Shown here: in pieces, positions 6,601 through 13,124 of the stretch
How positions within the stretch are numbered: the stretch's first letter is position 1
Layout of the letters: every line of letters begins with the position of its first letter
Program-made: the position numbers and the translations under genes
Notes under the pieces: generated by a model
What the model was told of the DNA's origin: nothing
The model's database searches: none
Seen by the model: only the letters and a program-made list of their open reading frames with translations
Assembly: GCA_041690995.1 (NCBI GenBank)
Contig: JBEPVM010000041.1
Span: 1 to 15,795 of the forward strand
DNA from: UBA4722 sp041690995
GTDB taxonomy: Bacteria; Pseudomonadota; Gammaproteobacteria; DSM-16500
Direction: 5' to 3'
Length of the DNA: 15,795 nucleotides

Positions 6601-7710
6601 GTTGCGGAAGGCGGCCCGAATAAGTTAAAGAAAGGTACTAAGATCACAAAAGATTATTTAACGGAAATTACACGAGAAAAATGGTTCGAAATTCGCTTAA
6701 AAGACGAGAAATCGAATCAACAGCTTGAAGCGGCAGCCAAACAATTTAAACAAGAGCGAATAGATTTTGAAAAAATGTATGATGCGAAACGTAATAAAAT
6801 CACCCAAGGGGATGATTTAGCGCCAGGTGTATTAAAAATTGTAAAAGTCTACCTTGCTGTTAAACGACGTGTTCAGCCAGGTGATAAAATGGCGGGACGT
6901 CACGGTAACAAGGGGGTTATTTCTACTATTGTTCGCGTGGAAGATATGCCTTATATGGCAGATGGTACGCCGGTCGATATTGTTTTAAATCCATTGGGTG
7001 TGCCTTCTCGTATGAACGTTGGACAGGTGTTAGAAACACATTTAGGCTGGGCTGCGAAAGGGCTTGGGCAGAAGATAGGTGATCTATTAAAGAAAAGCCA
7101 GTCAGCAAAAAATATTCGTCCATTTTTAAATACTATTTACAATGAAGGTAGTACCCATAAAGAAGACATCGCAAGTTTATCCGATACAGAAGTGCTAAGC
7201 TTAGCGCACAATTTGCGTGAAGGTGTGCCTATGGCGACACCTGTGTTCGATGGCGCTACCGAAGATGAAATTAAAAGGATGCTGGTGCTGGCAGGGCTAC
7301 CCGAAAGTGGCCAGACCACGCTGTATGATGGCCGTACAGGAAAAGCATTTGATCGAGAGATTACGGTTGGCTATATGTACATCATGAAACTAAATCATTT
7401 AGTCGATGATAAAATGCATGCGCGTTCCACAGGCTCTTATAGCCTGGTGACGCAACAGCCACTTGGCGGTAAGGCACAGTTTGGTGGGCAGCGATTTGGA
7501 GAAATGGAAGTGTGGGCGCTCGAAGCGTATGGCGCTGCTTATACATTACAAGAAATGTTAACAGTGAAATCAGACGATGTGGCTGGCCGTACCAAGATGT
7601 ACAAAAAGATTGTCGATGGCGATCATGATATGGAATCAAGTATGCCAGAAGCATTTAATGTATTAATTAAAGAAATTAGATCATTAGCGATTAATATGGA
7701 TCTTGAGTAA
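3631..7710 (+). CDS. rpoB: DNA-directed RNA polymerase subunit beta
   Basis: RpoB forms one side of the RNA polymerase cleft and part of the active site. The 1359-residue protein (E. coli 1342) aligns over its whole length, starting MGSTYSFTAKKRLRK. The rifampicin pocket is at about 515-542 (GSSQLSQFMDQNNPL, then THKRRVSALGPGG). The usual resistance positions D524, H534 and S539 (E. coli 516, 526, 531) carry the sensitive residues; A530 replaces the common serine 522. The active-site NFED is at 819-822 and GRHGNKG at 1089-1095. Residues about 994-1010 add some 13 residues relative to E. coli within the lineage-variable insertion. S552 stands where glycine is usual. The start ATG 3631 follows AGGGG (3616-3620). 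rpoC follows after 73 bases. Confidence 0.98.
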   Translation: MGSTYSFTAKKRLRKGCGKHQSTIETPPLLALQRESYGKFLPVDATLAQRCQSGLHAAFKSVFPIVSFSGYSILEYEDYSLGEPIFDVKESRERGVTYGSSLRAKVRLVHYDKEASGETKIVKDIKEQEVYMGEMPLMTEHGTFVINGTERVIVSQLHRSPGVFFEHDRGKTHSSGKLLFSARVIPYRGSWLDFEFDPKDCVFVRIDRRRKLPATILLRALGYSVDDILALFFENSTYHIHGEEFSLDLIPEHLRGEISPFEVKKAGKVLIEKGRRITARHIQLLEKTDIKKLEVSAEYLLGKIIAKTIINSQTGEIIANANDVITADTIRSLISAKIKKFETLYVNDINHGAYISDTLHIDSTTNALEALVEIYRMMRPGEPPTKESAEALFKNLFFTPERYDLSDVGRMKFNRRVGRKEITGSGVLSKDDIIAVMKTLISIRNGEGTIDDIDHLGNRRVRSVGEMTENQFRVGLVRVERAVKERLSLSESENLMPQDLINAKPVSAAIKEFFGSSQLSQFMDQNNPLAEITHKRRVSALGPGGLTRERASFEVRDVHPTHYGRLCPIETPEGPNIGLINSLAVYARTNEYGFLESPYRKVINGKVTDEVVYLSAIEEGDYVIAQANATQDSKGKLTDAFISVRNRNESMLTTPDKVQFIDVSPKQIVSVAAALIPFLEHDDANRALMGSNMQRQAVPTLRTEKPLVGTGIEHMVAKDSGVTVVAKRGGVIDYVDASRIVVRVNDKEAESGKTGVDIYNLTKYTRTNQDTCINQRPLVIQGDVIEHGDVLADGQSTDLGELALGQNLLVAFMPWNGYNFEDSILISERVVQEDRFTSIHIEELTCIGRDTKLGVEEITADIPNVSESALAKLDECGIVYIGAEVQSGDILVGKVTPKGETQLTPEEKLLRAIFGEKASDVKDTSLRVPTGMEGIVIDVQVFTREGVEKDTRVVEIEKDELAQVKQDLSDELRIRENDIFQRIEKLLLNHVAEGGPNKLKKGTKITKDYLTEITREKWFEIRLKDEKSNQQLEAAAKQFKQERIDFEKMYDAKRNKITQGDDLAPGVLKIVKVYLAVKRRVQPGDKMAGRHGNKGVISTIVRVEDMPYMADGTPVDIVLNPLGVPSRMNVGQVLETHLGWAAKGLGQKIGDLLKKSQSAKNIRPFLNTIYNEGSTHKEDIASLSDTEVLSLAHNLREGVPMATPVFDGATEDEIKRMLVLAGLPESGQTTLYDGRTGKAFDREITVGYMYIMKLNHLVDDKMHARSTGSYSLVTQQPLGGKAQFGGQRFGEMEVWALEAYGAAYTLQEMLTVKSDDVAGRTKMYKKIVDGDHDMESSMPEAFNVLIKEIRSLAINMDLE

Positions 7711-7721
7711 TTATTGTTATA

Positions 7722-7742
7722 TTCCGCAGCAGAGCTGCGGAA
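7722..7742 (+). other. Perfect hairpin in the rpoB-rpoC gap
   Basis: TTCCGCAGC (7722-7730) and GCTGCGGAA (7734-7742) form a perfect 9-bp inverted repeat with a 3-base loop. The stem begins 12 bases after the rpoB stop. No T-run follows on the + strand, so it is not an intrinsic terminator for rpoBC. Plausible roles are RNA processing, protection of one cistron, or adjustment of RpoC translation. It leaves the ribosome site GGGGG (7772-7776) free. Confidence 0.7.
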
Positions 7743-7783
7743 AACGGCAGCGTTATACTATGGGTTGTGATGGGGGAATCGGA

Positions 7784-10700
7784 ATGGGGATGGCGAGAGA
7801 TTTATTAGGCTTGGTCAAGCAGCAACAAGTGGAACAATTTGATGTGATTCGTGTTTGCCTTGCGTCACCAGATGATATTCGCGCATGGTCTTATGGCGAA
7901 GTCAAAAAACCAGAAACCATTAATTATCGAACATTTAAACCTGAGCGAGACGGGTTGTTCTGCGCTAAAATCTTTGGTCCTATCAAAGATTACGAATGCT
8001 TGTGTGGCAAATACAGAAGATTAAAGCACCGTGGCGTTATTTGTGAAAAGTGCGGTGTTGAAGTCACTCGTTCACAAGTACGGCGTGATCGTATGGGTCA
8101 TATCGAGTTAGCAAGTCCGATTGCTCATATTTGGTTTTTGCGTTCGTTGCCGTCACGGATTGGTTTGTTGCTTGATATGACGCTGCGTGATATTGAACGC
8201 GTACTTTATTTTGAAGCATTCGTGGTCGTTGACCCTGGCCTGACACAATTAGAGCGTGGCCAATTACTTTCAGAAGAAGCGTATTACGATGCGATTGAAG
8301 AACACGGCGATGAATTTGACGCTCGCATGGGAGCAGAGGCTATTCAAGAGTTGCTTCGCGCGCTTAATTTAGAAGCTGAAACGGTTAAAATTCGTGAAGA
8401 CATGCTAACCACTTCTTCGGAAGCCAGACTGAAGAAATTATCTAAGCGTTTAAAATTGGTCGAAGCCTTTTTGTCATCTGGCAATAAACCCGAGTGGATG
8501 GTTCTTTCAGTATTACCTGTGTTACCGCCTGATTTGCGTCCATTAGTGCCTTTAGATGGCGGACGTTTTGCAACGTCTGATTTGAACGATCTGTATCGCC
8601 GCGTGATTAATCGCAATAATCGTTTAAAGCGTTTACTCGATTTAAACGCCCCCGACATTATAGTGCGGAATGAAAAACGCATGTTGCAAGAATCTGTAGA
8701 TGCACTGCTAGATAATGGTCGTCGCGGACGTGCTATTACCGGTTCCAATAAACGGCCATTGAAGTCACTTGCGGATATGATCAAAGGTAAAACGGGGCGT
8801 TTCCGCCAAAATCTTTTAGGTAAGCGCGTTGATTACTCAGGTCGTTCAGTGATTGTAGTAGGGCCTACACTGCGTTTACATCAATGCGGTTTACCGAAAA
8901 AAATGGCGCTCGAATTATTTAAGCCGTTTATTTTTAGTCAATTACAATTACAAGGATTAGCATCCACGATTAAAGCCGCCAAAAAAATGGTCGATCGTGA
9001 AGATGCGGCTGTTTGGGATATTTTAGAACAAGTGATTCGTGAACATCCCGTGCTCCTCAATCGAGCGCCTACCTTGCATCGTCTAGGTATTCAAGCGTTT
9101 GAGCCAATCTTGATTGAAGGCAAAGCGATTCAATTACATCCTTTAGTCTGTACGGCCTATAACGCTGACTTTGACGGCGACCAAATGGCAGTTCACGTGC
9201 CCTTGTCACTCGAAGCGCAGCTTGAAGCGCGTTCATTAATGATGTCGACCAATAATATTTTGTCGCCAGCAAACGGCGAGCCTATTATTGTTCCTTCGCA
9301 AGATGTGGTATTGGGATTATACTATTTGACACGTTCACGTGTGAACGCGCTCGGTGAAGGAATGATCTTTACGGATATTAACGAAATTCATCGTGCTTAC
9401 GAAAATGAAGTAATTGAATTACAAGCTAAAATTCGCGTTAGAATAGTCGAGTTTTTACCCGATATTCAGTCAGGCGGATTCGTAGAAAAACGACATTTAG
9501 TAGAGACAACGGTTGGGCGTGCATTCCTCTCTGAATTACTGCCCAAAGGCATGTCGTTTAATCTTGTTAATCGCGTGATGAATAAAAAATCCATTTCAAA
9601 TCTTATTAATATTTGTTATCGCGAAGTCGGTTTGAAAGCGACCGTTATTTTCGCCGATCAACTGATGTATATGGGCTTTCATTATGCAACAAAATCAGGT
9701 GTATCAATAGGTATCAATGATCTGGTTATCCCCAAAGAAAAAACAGCGATTATTGCTACAGCAAAAGAAGAAGTCGGTAAGATTCAGGATCAGTATTCCT
9801 CTGGGTTAGTGACGCAGGGTGAACGGTTTAATAAAGTGATTGATATTTGGTCTCGCACTAACGACCAGGTTGCCAAAGCGATGATGGCTGGGTTGTCGCA
9901 CGATATGGTTAAAGATGCCAAGGGTCAGGAGGTTAAGCAAGAATCCTTTAATTCGATTTATATCATGGCAGATTCGGGCGCAAGAGGCTCGGCGCAGCAG
10001 ATTCGTCAATTAGCGGGTATGCGAGGTTTGATGGCTAAGCCAGATGGCTCGATTATTGAGATACCTATTACTGCTAACTTCCGTGAAGGGTTAAGCGTTA
10101 TTCAATATTTTGATTCAACACACGGTGCACGCAAAGGTTTAGCAGATACCGCGTTAAAAACAGCCAACTCAGGTTATTTAACGCGTCGTTTAGTGGATGT
10201 CGCGCAAGACCTCGTCATTACTGAAGAAGATTGTGGTACCTCGCAAGGTATTACAATGATACCTCTGATTGAAGGTGGCGATGTTGTTGAGCCATTACAC
10301 GAAAGAGTGTTGGGTCGAGTCACAGTACAAGATGTCTATGATCCTGCAAGCGATAAAATGCTGATTCCTGCCGGCACGCTTTTAGATGAAAAATATGTCA
10401 GTAATTTAGAAGAATTATCAGTTGATCAAGTGTTTGTGCGTTCCCCCATTACTTGTGAAGCGCGCTTTGGTATTTGCTCTGCCTGTTATGGGCGTGATTT
10501 AGCGCGTGGGCATCGAGTGAATATCGGAGAAGCGGTTGGCGTTATTGCCGCCCAATCTATTGGTGAACCTGGCACACAGCTCACCATGAGAACATTCCAT
10601 ATCGGTGGTGCGGCATCTCGTGCGACAGCTGCAAATAACGTGCAAAATAAATTAGCTGGAAAAGTTAAACTTCATAATATAAAGATTATACAACATCATA

Positions 10701-11935
10701 GCGGTACTTTTGTTGCTGTGTCACGTTCAGGCGAATTAGCAGTCATCGATGAGCATGGGCGTGAACGTGAACGTTATAAAATTCCTTATGGTGCTGAGTT
10801 GACAGTATCGGATGGTTCCAAAATAGAATCAGGACAAATCGTTGCTAACTGGGACCCGCACAGCCATCCAGTGATTACAGAAGTGGCGGGTTACATCAAA
10901 TTTGCTGACTTGGTAGAGAGCGTTACCATGAATAGGCAAATAGATGAAATGACTGGACTCAGCAGCATCGTTGTCATTGATCCAAAACAACGAGGTGTGA
11001 CAGGTAAAGAACTTAAGCCAATGATTAAGCTGCTTGATGAAAAAGGCAAAGACGTTTATTTGGCTGGCACCAGTATTCCCGCACAATATTTTTTACCGCC
11101 AGATGCCGTGATTAATTTTGACGATGGCGCACGAGTAAAAGTCGGTGATGTGATCGCTCGTATTCCACAAGAAACTTCAAAAACCCGTGATATTACGGGC
11201 GGTCTACCACGTGTGGCTGATTTGTTTGAAGGTCGTCGTCCTAAAGATCCCGCTATCTTAGCCGAAATGTCAGGCATAGTGAGTTTTGGTAAAGAAACAA
11301 AAGGGAAACGCCGCTTGATTATTACATCATTAGAGGGCGAAGTGCATGAAGAACTCATTCCAAAATGGCGTCATGTGAGTGTGTTTGAAGGCGAGCATGT
11401 TGAGAAAGGCGAAATCATTGCAGAAGGTTCTTTGAATCCACATGATATTTTACGGCTATTAGGTACGAATGCATTAACGAATTTTATTGTCAATGAAGTG
11501 CAAGATGTCTATCGTTTACAAGGCGTAAAAATTAATGATAAACACATTGAAGTTATTATTCGTCAAATGCTGCGTAAAATCGTTATTATGCATCCAGGTG
11601 ATACAAATTTCTTGAAAGGTGAGCAAGTTGAATATAGCCAGCTATGCATCCAAAACGAACTGGCTGTTAAAAACAATAAGCTACCAGCGCGTTTTGATAG
11701 AGTCCTGTTAGGCATTACAAAAGCATCTCTTGCGACAGAATCATTTATTTCAGCAGCCTCTTTCCAAGAAACAACCCGTGTGATGACGGAAGCGGCAGTG
11801 TATGGAAAAATAGATGAATTGAGAGGTTTGAAAGAGAATGTTATTGTGGGGCGTTTAGTGCCTGCCGGAACTGGATTAACGTATCATGCCGAGCGCCGTC
11901 TTAAGAAAGAGCGTTTTGAACGCGTTAAAGAATAA
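7784..11935 (+). CDS. rpoC: DNA-directed RNA polymerase subunit beta-prime
   Basis: RpoC carries the catalytic Mg-binding loop and the clamp of RNA polymerase. From ATG 7784 the protein has 1383 residues (E. coli 1407). Zinc site 1 uses C72, C74, C87 and C90. The catalytic NADFDGDQ is at 460-467 with D462, D464 and D466. Zinc site 2 uses C817, C891, C898 and C901. The bridge helix/trigger loop segment VIAAQSIGEPGTQLTMRT follows, and then the large gammaproteobacterial insertion before the second half of the trigger loop. The C-terminus stops soon after VGRLVPAGTG, lacking the E. coli acidic tail. ATG 7784 has the best ribosome-site spacing (GGGGG, 7772-7776). ATG 7790 gives an N-terminus equal in length to E. 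coli and is nearly as likely. TTG 7703 is also in frame but unsupported. Confidence 0.97.
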   Translation: MGMARDLLGLVKQQQVEQFDVIRVCLASPDDIRAWSYGEVKKPETINYRTFKPERDGLFCAKIFGPIKDYECLCGKYRRLKHRGVICEKCGVEVTRSQVRRDRMGHIELASPIAHIWFLRSLPSRIGLLLDMTLRDIERVLYFEAFVVVDPGLTQLERGQLLSEEAYYDAIEEHGDEFDARMGAEAIQELLRALNLEAETVKIREDMLTTSSEARLKKLSKRLKLVEAFLSSGNKPEWMVLSVLPVLPPDLRPLVPLDGGRFATSDLNDLYRRVINRNNRLKRLLDLNAPDIIVRNEKRMLQESVDALLDNGRRGRAITGSNKRPLKSLADMIKGKTGRFRQNLLGKRVDYSGRSVIVVGPTLRLHQCGLPKKMALELFKPFIFSQLQLQGLASTIKAAKKMVDREDAAVWDILEQVIREHPVLLNRAPTLHRLGIQAFEPILIEGKAIQLHPLVCTAYNADFDGDQMAVHVPLSLEAQLEARSLMMSTNNILSPANGEPIIVPSQDVVLGLYYLTRSRVNALGEGMIFTDINEIHRAYENEVIELQAKIRVRIVEFLPDIQSGGFVEKRHLVETTVGRAFLSELLPKGMSFNLVNRVMNKKSISNLINICYREVGLKATVIFADQLMYMGFHYATKSGVSIGINDLVIPKEKTAIIATAKEEVGKIQDQYSSGLVTQGERFNKVIDIWSRTNDQVAKAMMAGLSHDMVKDAKGQEVKQESFNSIYIMADSGARGSAQQIRQLAGMRGLMAKPDGSIIEIPITANFREGLSVIQYFDSTHGARKGLADTALKTANSGYLTRRLVDVAQDLVITEEDCGTSQGITMIPLIEGGDVVEPLHERVLGRVTVQDVYDPASDKMLIPAGTLLDEKYVSNLEELSVDQVFVRSPITCEARFGICSACYGRDLARGHRVNIGEAVGVIAAQSIGEPGTQLTMRTFHIGGAASRATAANNVQNKLAGKVKLHNIKIIQHHSGTFVAVSRSGELAVIDEHGRERERYKIPYGAELTVSDGSKIESGQIVANWDPHSHPVITEVAGYIKFADLVESVTMNRQIDEMTGLSSIVVIDPKQRGVTGKELKPMIKLLDEKGKDVYLAGTSIPAQYFLPPDAVINFDDGARVKVGDVIARIPQETSKTRDITGGLPRVADLFEGRRPKDPAILAEMSGIVSFGKETKGKRRLIITSLEGEVHEELIPKWRHVSVFEGEHVEKGEIIAEGSLNPHDILRLLGTNALTNFIVNEVQDVYRLQGVKINDKHIEVIIRQMLRKIVIMHPGDTNFLKGEQVEYSQLCIQNELAVKNNKLPARFDRVLLGITKASLATESFISAASFQETTRVMTEAAVYGKIDELRGLKENVIVGRLVPAGTGLTYHAERRLKKERFERVKE

Positions 11936-11955
11936 ATAATAGGATAAAACTCACA

Positions 11956-12020
11956 GCGAATGGATTATTGGCGATTGATCAACAACGCAGTTAAATGAAT
12001 GTTCTCAAAAATTCATTCGC
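11956..12020 (+). other. Large potential RNA stem-loop downstream of rpoC
   Basis: Bases 11956-11966 (GCGAATGGATT) pair with 12010-12020 (AATTCATTCGC) in an 11-bp stem with one G-U pair. The enclosed segment holds a smaller hairpin, GCGaTTG (11971-11977) with CAACGC (11983-11988). An alternative 7-bp stem, AATGAAT (11994-12000) with ATTCATT (12011-12017), uses the same right arm and excludes the large one. No T-run follows, so this is not a standard intrinsic terminator. It may protect or process the rpoBC 3' end or take part in Rho-dependent termination. It lies just upstream of the str promoter. Confidence 0.5.
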
Positions 12021-12038
12021 AAAGAGTCATAACTAAGC

Positions 12039-12068
12039 TTGACATCAAGCCTATTCCTTCATTAGAAT
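12039..12068 (+). promoter_or_regulatory. str operon promoter (sigma70 type)
   Basis: A perfect -35 box TTGACA (12039-12044) and a good -10 box TAGAAT (12063-12068) are separated by 18 bases. The -10 is followed at once by the GC-rich CGCGCC, so transcription should start near 12075, about 67 bases ahead of rpsL. A GC-rich discriminator is characteristic of ribosomal promoters repressed by ppGpp/DksA in gammaproteobacteria. The A/T-rich stretch upstream could act as a weak UP element. This is the best promoter in the window and probably drives rpsL-rpsG-fusA and possibly tuf. Confidence 0.8.
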
Positions 12069-12076
12069 CGCGCCTC

Positions 12077-12095
12077 CCTCTAAGAAAGTTAGAGG
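12077..12095 (+). other. Leader hairpin of the str transcript
   Basis: CCTCTAA (12077-12083) and TTAGAGG (12089-12095) form a perfect 7-bp stem around the loop GAAAG. It would lie within a few bases of the 5' end of RNA from the promoter at 12039-12068, where it could protect the transcript from decay or bind a regulator. No T-run follows, so it is unlikely to be an attenuator. It is well separated from the rpsL ribosome site at 12128-12133. Confidence 0.55.
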
Positions 12096-12141
12096 AAAGG
12101 ATTTAATAACCCTATCATTATTAGGCTGGAGAGTTTTAGGA

Positions 12142-12516
12142 ATGCCAACGATAAATCAGCTTGTGCGTAAACCACGAGCGCCACATACCGTGAAATCGAC
12201 AGTTCCTGCGTTGCGTGGATCGCCACAAAAACGAGGGGTGTGTACACGTGTATCGACAACAACCCCTAAAAAGCCGAACTCTGCTTTACGTAAGGTAGCG
12301 CGTGTTCGTTTGACCAATGGGTATGAAGTAACAGCTTATATTGGTGGTGAAGGCCATAATCTTCAAGAGCATTCAGTCGTCCTCATTCGTGGCGGCCGCG
12401 TTAAAGATTTACCTGGTGTACGTTACCATGTTGTGCGCGGAAGTTTAGATACAGTCGGTGTAGCGGCTCGTCGTCGAGGCCGTTCGAAATACGGTGCTAA
12501 AAAACCTAAAGAATAG
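12142..12516 (+). CDS. rpsL: 30S ribosomal protein S12
   Basis: S12 sits at the decoding centre of the small subunit and helps to monitor codon-anticodon pairing. The 124-residue protein matches E. coli S12 (also 124) along its length: MPTINQLVRKPRAP, TTTPKKPNSALRK, IGGEGHNLQEHSV and RGGRVKDLPGVRYH. The lysines altered in streptomycin-resistant mutants (K43, K44 and K88, counting Met) and P91 are wild type. D89 is the residue that RimO methylthiolates in E. coli. ATG 12142 is preceded by GGAGAG (12128-12133) at 8-base spacing. It is the first gene of the str operon, about 67 bases after the predicted transcription start, with rpsG only 26 bases downstream. Confidence 0.98.
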   Translation: MPTINQLVRKPRAPHTVKSTVPALRGSPQKRGVCTRVSTTTPKKPNSALRKVARVRLTNGYEVTAYIGGEGHNLQEHSVVLIRGGRVKDLPGVRYHVVRGSLDTVGVAARRRGRSKYGAKKPKE

Positions 12517-12542
12517 TTGAATTGAAATAGGAAGTAAAAGCA

Positions 12543-13097
12543 ATGCCAAGAAGAAAAGCTGCGACTAAAAGAGAAATCTTACCCGATCCACTTTATGGAA
12601 GTGAGCGATTAGCTAAATTTATTAATGTCATTATGCGCAAAGGAAAAAAATCCATTGCTGAAGCGATTGTGTATGACGCGATGACAGAAGCTGTTAAACG
12701 CCTTAAAAAAGATAAGCATACAGGCAAAAAAACAGATGATGACGCGGAAGGTGCCTCAGGTGGTCACTCAAAAACAAAGCCTGCTGCTAATCAAGCAAAT
12801 TTAGAAGCATTAGAAAAAGCGCTCCATAATATTCGTCCTACCGTTGAAGTGAAATCACGTCGCGTAGGTGGAGCAACCTATCAAGTGCCGATTGAAGTCG
12901 ATTCTGAACGTGGTTTGGCATTGGCAATGCGTATGTTAGCAAAATCGGCTAATGGACGTAGTGAGAAAACCATGGTATTGCGTTTAGCAGCAGAAATATT
13001 AGATGCACACGAGGGCCGTGGTGCTGCTGTGAAATTACGTGATGATATGCATAGAACGGCAAAAGCGAATCAAGCGTTTGCAAATTATCGTTTTTAG
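12543..13097 (+). CDS. rpsG: 30S ribosomal protein S7, with internal insertion
   Basis: S7 is a primary binder of the 3' major domain of 16S rRNA and starts assembly of the 30S head near the E site. The protein has 184 residues, against about 156 for the usual form. It keeps the N-terminus MPRRKAATKREILPDP, GKKSIAEAIVYDAM, the beta hairpin VEVKSRRVGGATYQVPIEV, and the end RTAKANQAFANYRF. Between two helices, at about residues 55-84, it carries roughly 28 extra residues rich in Lys, Asp, Gly and Ala. Several usually conserved positions differ: MRKGKK for the common MVDGKK, and AMRML for AMRWI. From memory, Coxiella S7 has an insertion at the same place. fusA follows after 27 bases. Confidence 0.96.
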   Translation: MPRRKAATKREILPDPLYGSERLAKFINVIMRKGKKSIAEAIVYDAMTEAVKRLKKDKHTGKKTDDDAEGASGGHSKTKPAANQANLEALEKALHNIRPTVEVKSRRVGGATYQVPIEVDSERGLALAMRMLAKSANGRSEKTMVLRLAAEILDAHEGRGAAVKLRDDMHRTAKANQAFANYRF

Positions 13098-13112
13098 AGA
13101 ATTTTTAGAGAA
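13091..13112 (+). repeat. 11-bp perfect tandem duplication at the rpsG stop
   Basis: TTTTTAGAGAA occurs twice back to back (13091-13101 and 13102-13112). The first copy contains the last bases of rpsG and its TAG stop. The second lies in the rpsG-fusA gap and its last bases join GAGG, the fusA ribosome site (13113-13116). The duplication appears to have lengthened the spacer by 11 bases. Confidence 0.85.
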
Positions 13113-13124
13113 GAGGTATAGATT

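Noticed and set aside
7703..7783. RpoC starting at TTG 7703 with 27 extra residues
   Set aside because: The extension crosses the hairpin, resembles no RpoC N-terminus, and ATG 7784 and 7790 have a ribosome site and family support.
8344..8784. 146-codon minus-strand open frame within rpoC
   Set aside because: It is a composition shadow of conserved RpoC sequence with no family resemblance. The same holds for other long antisense frames such as 13727-14119 in fusA.
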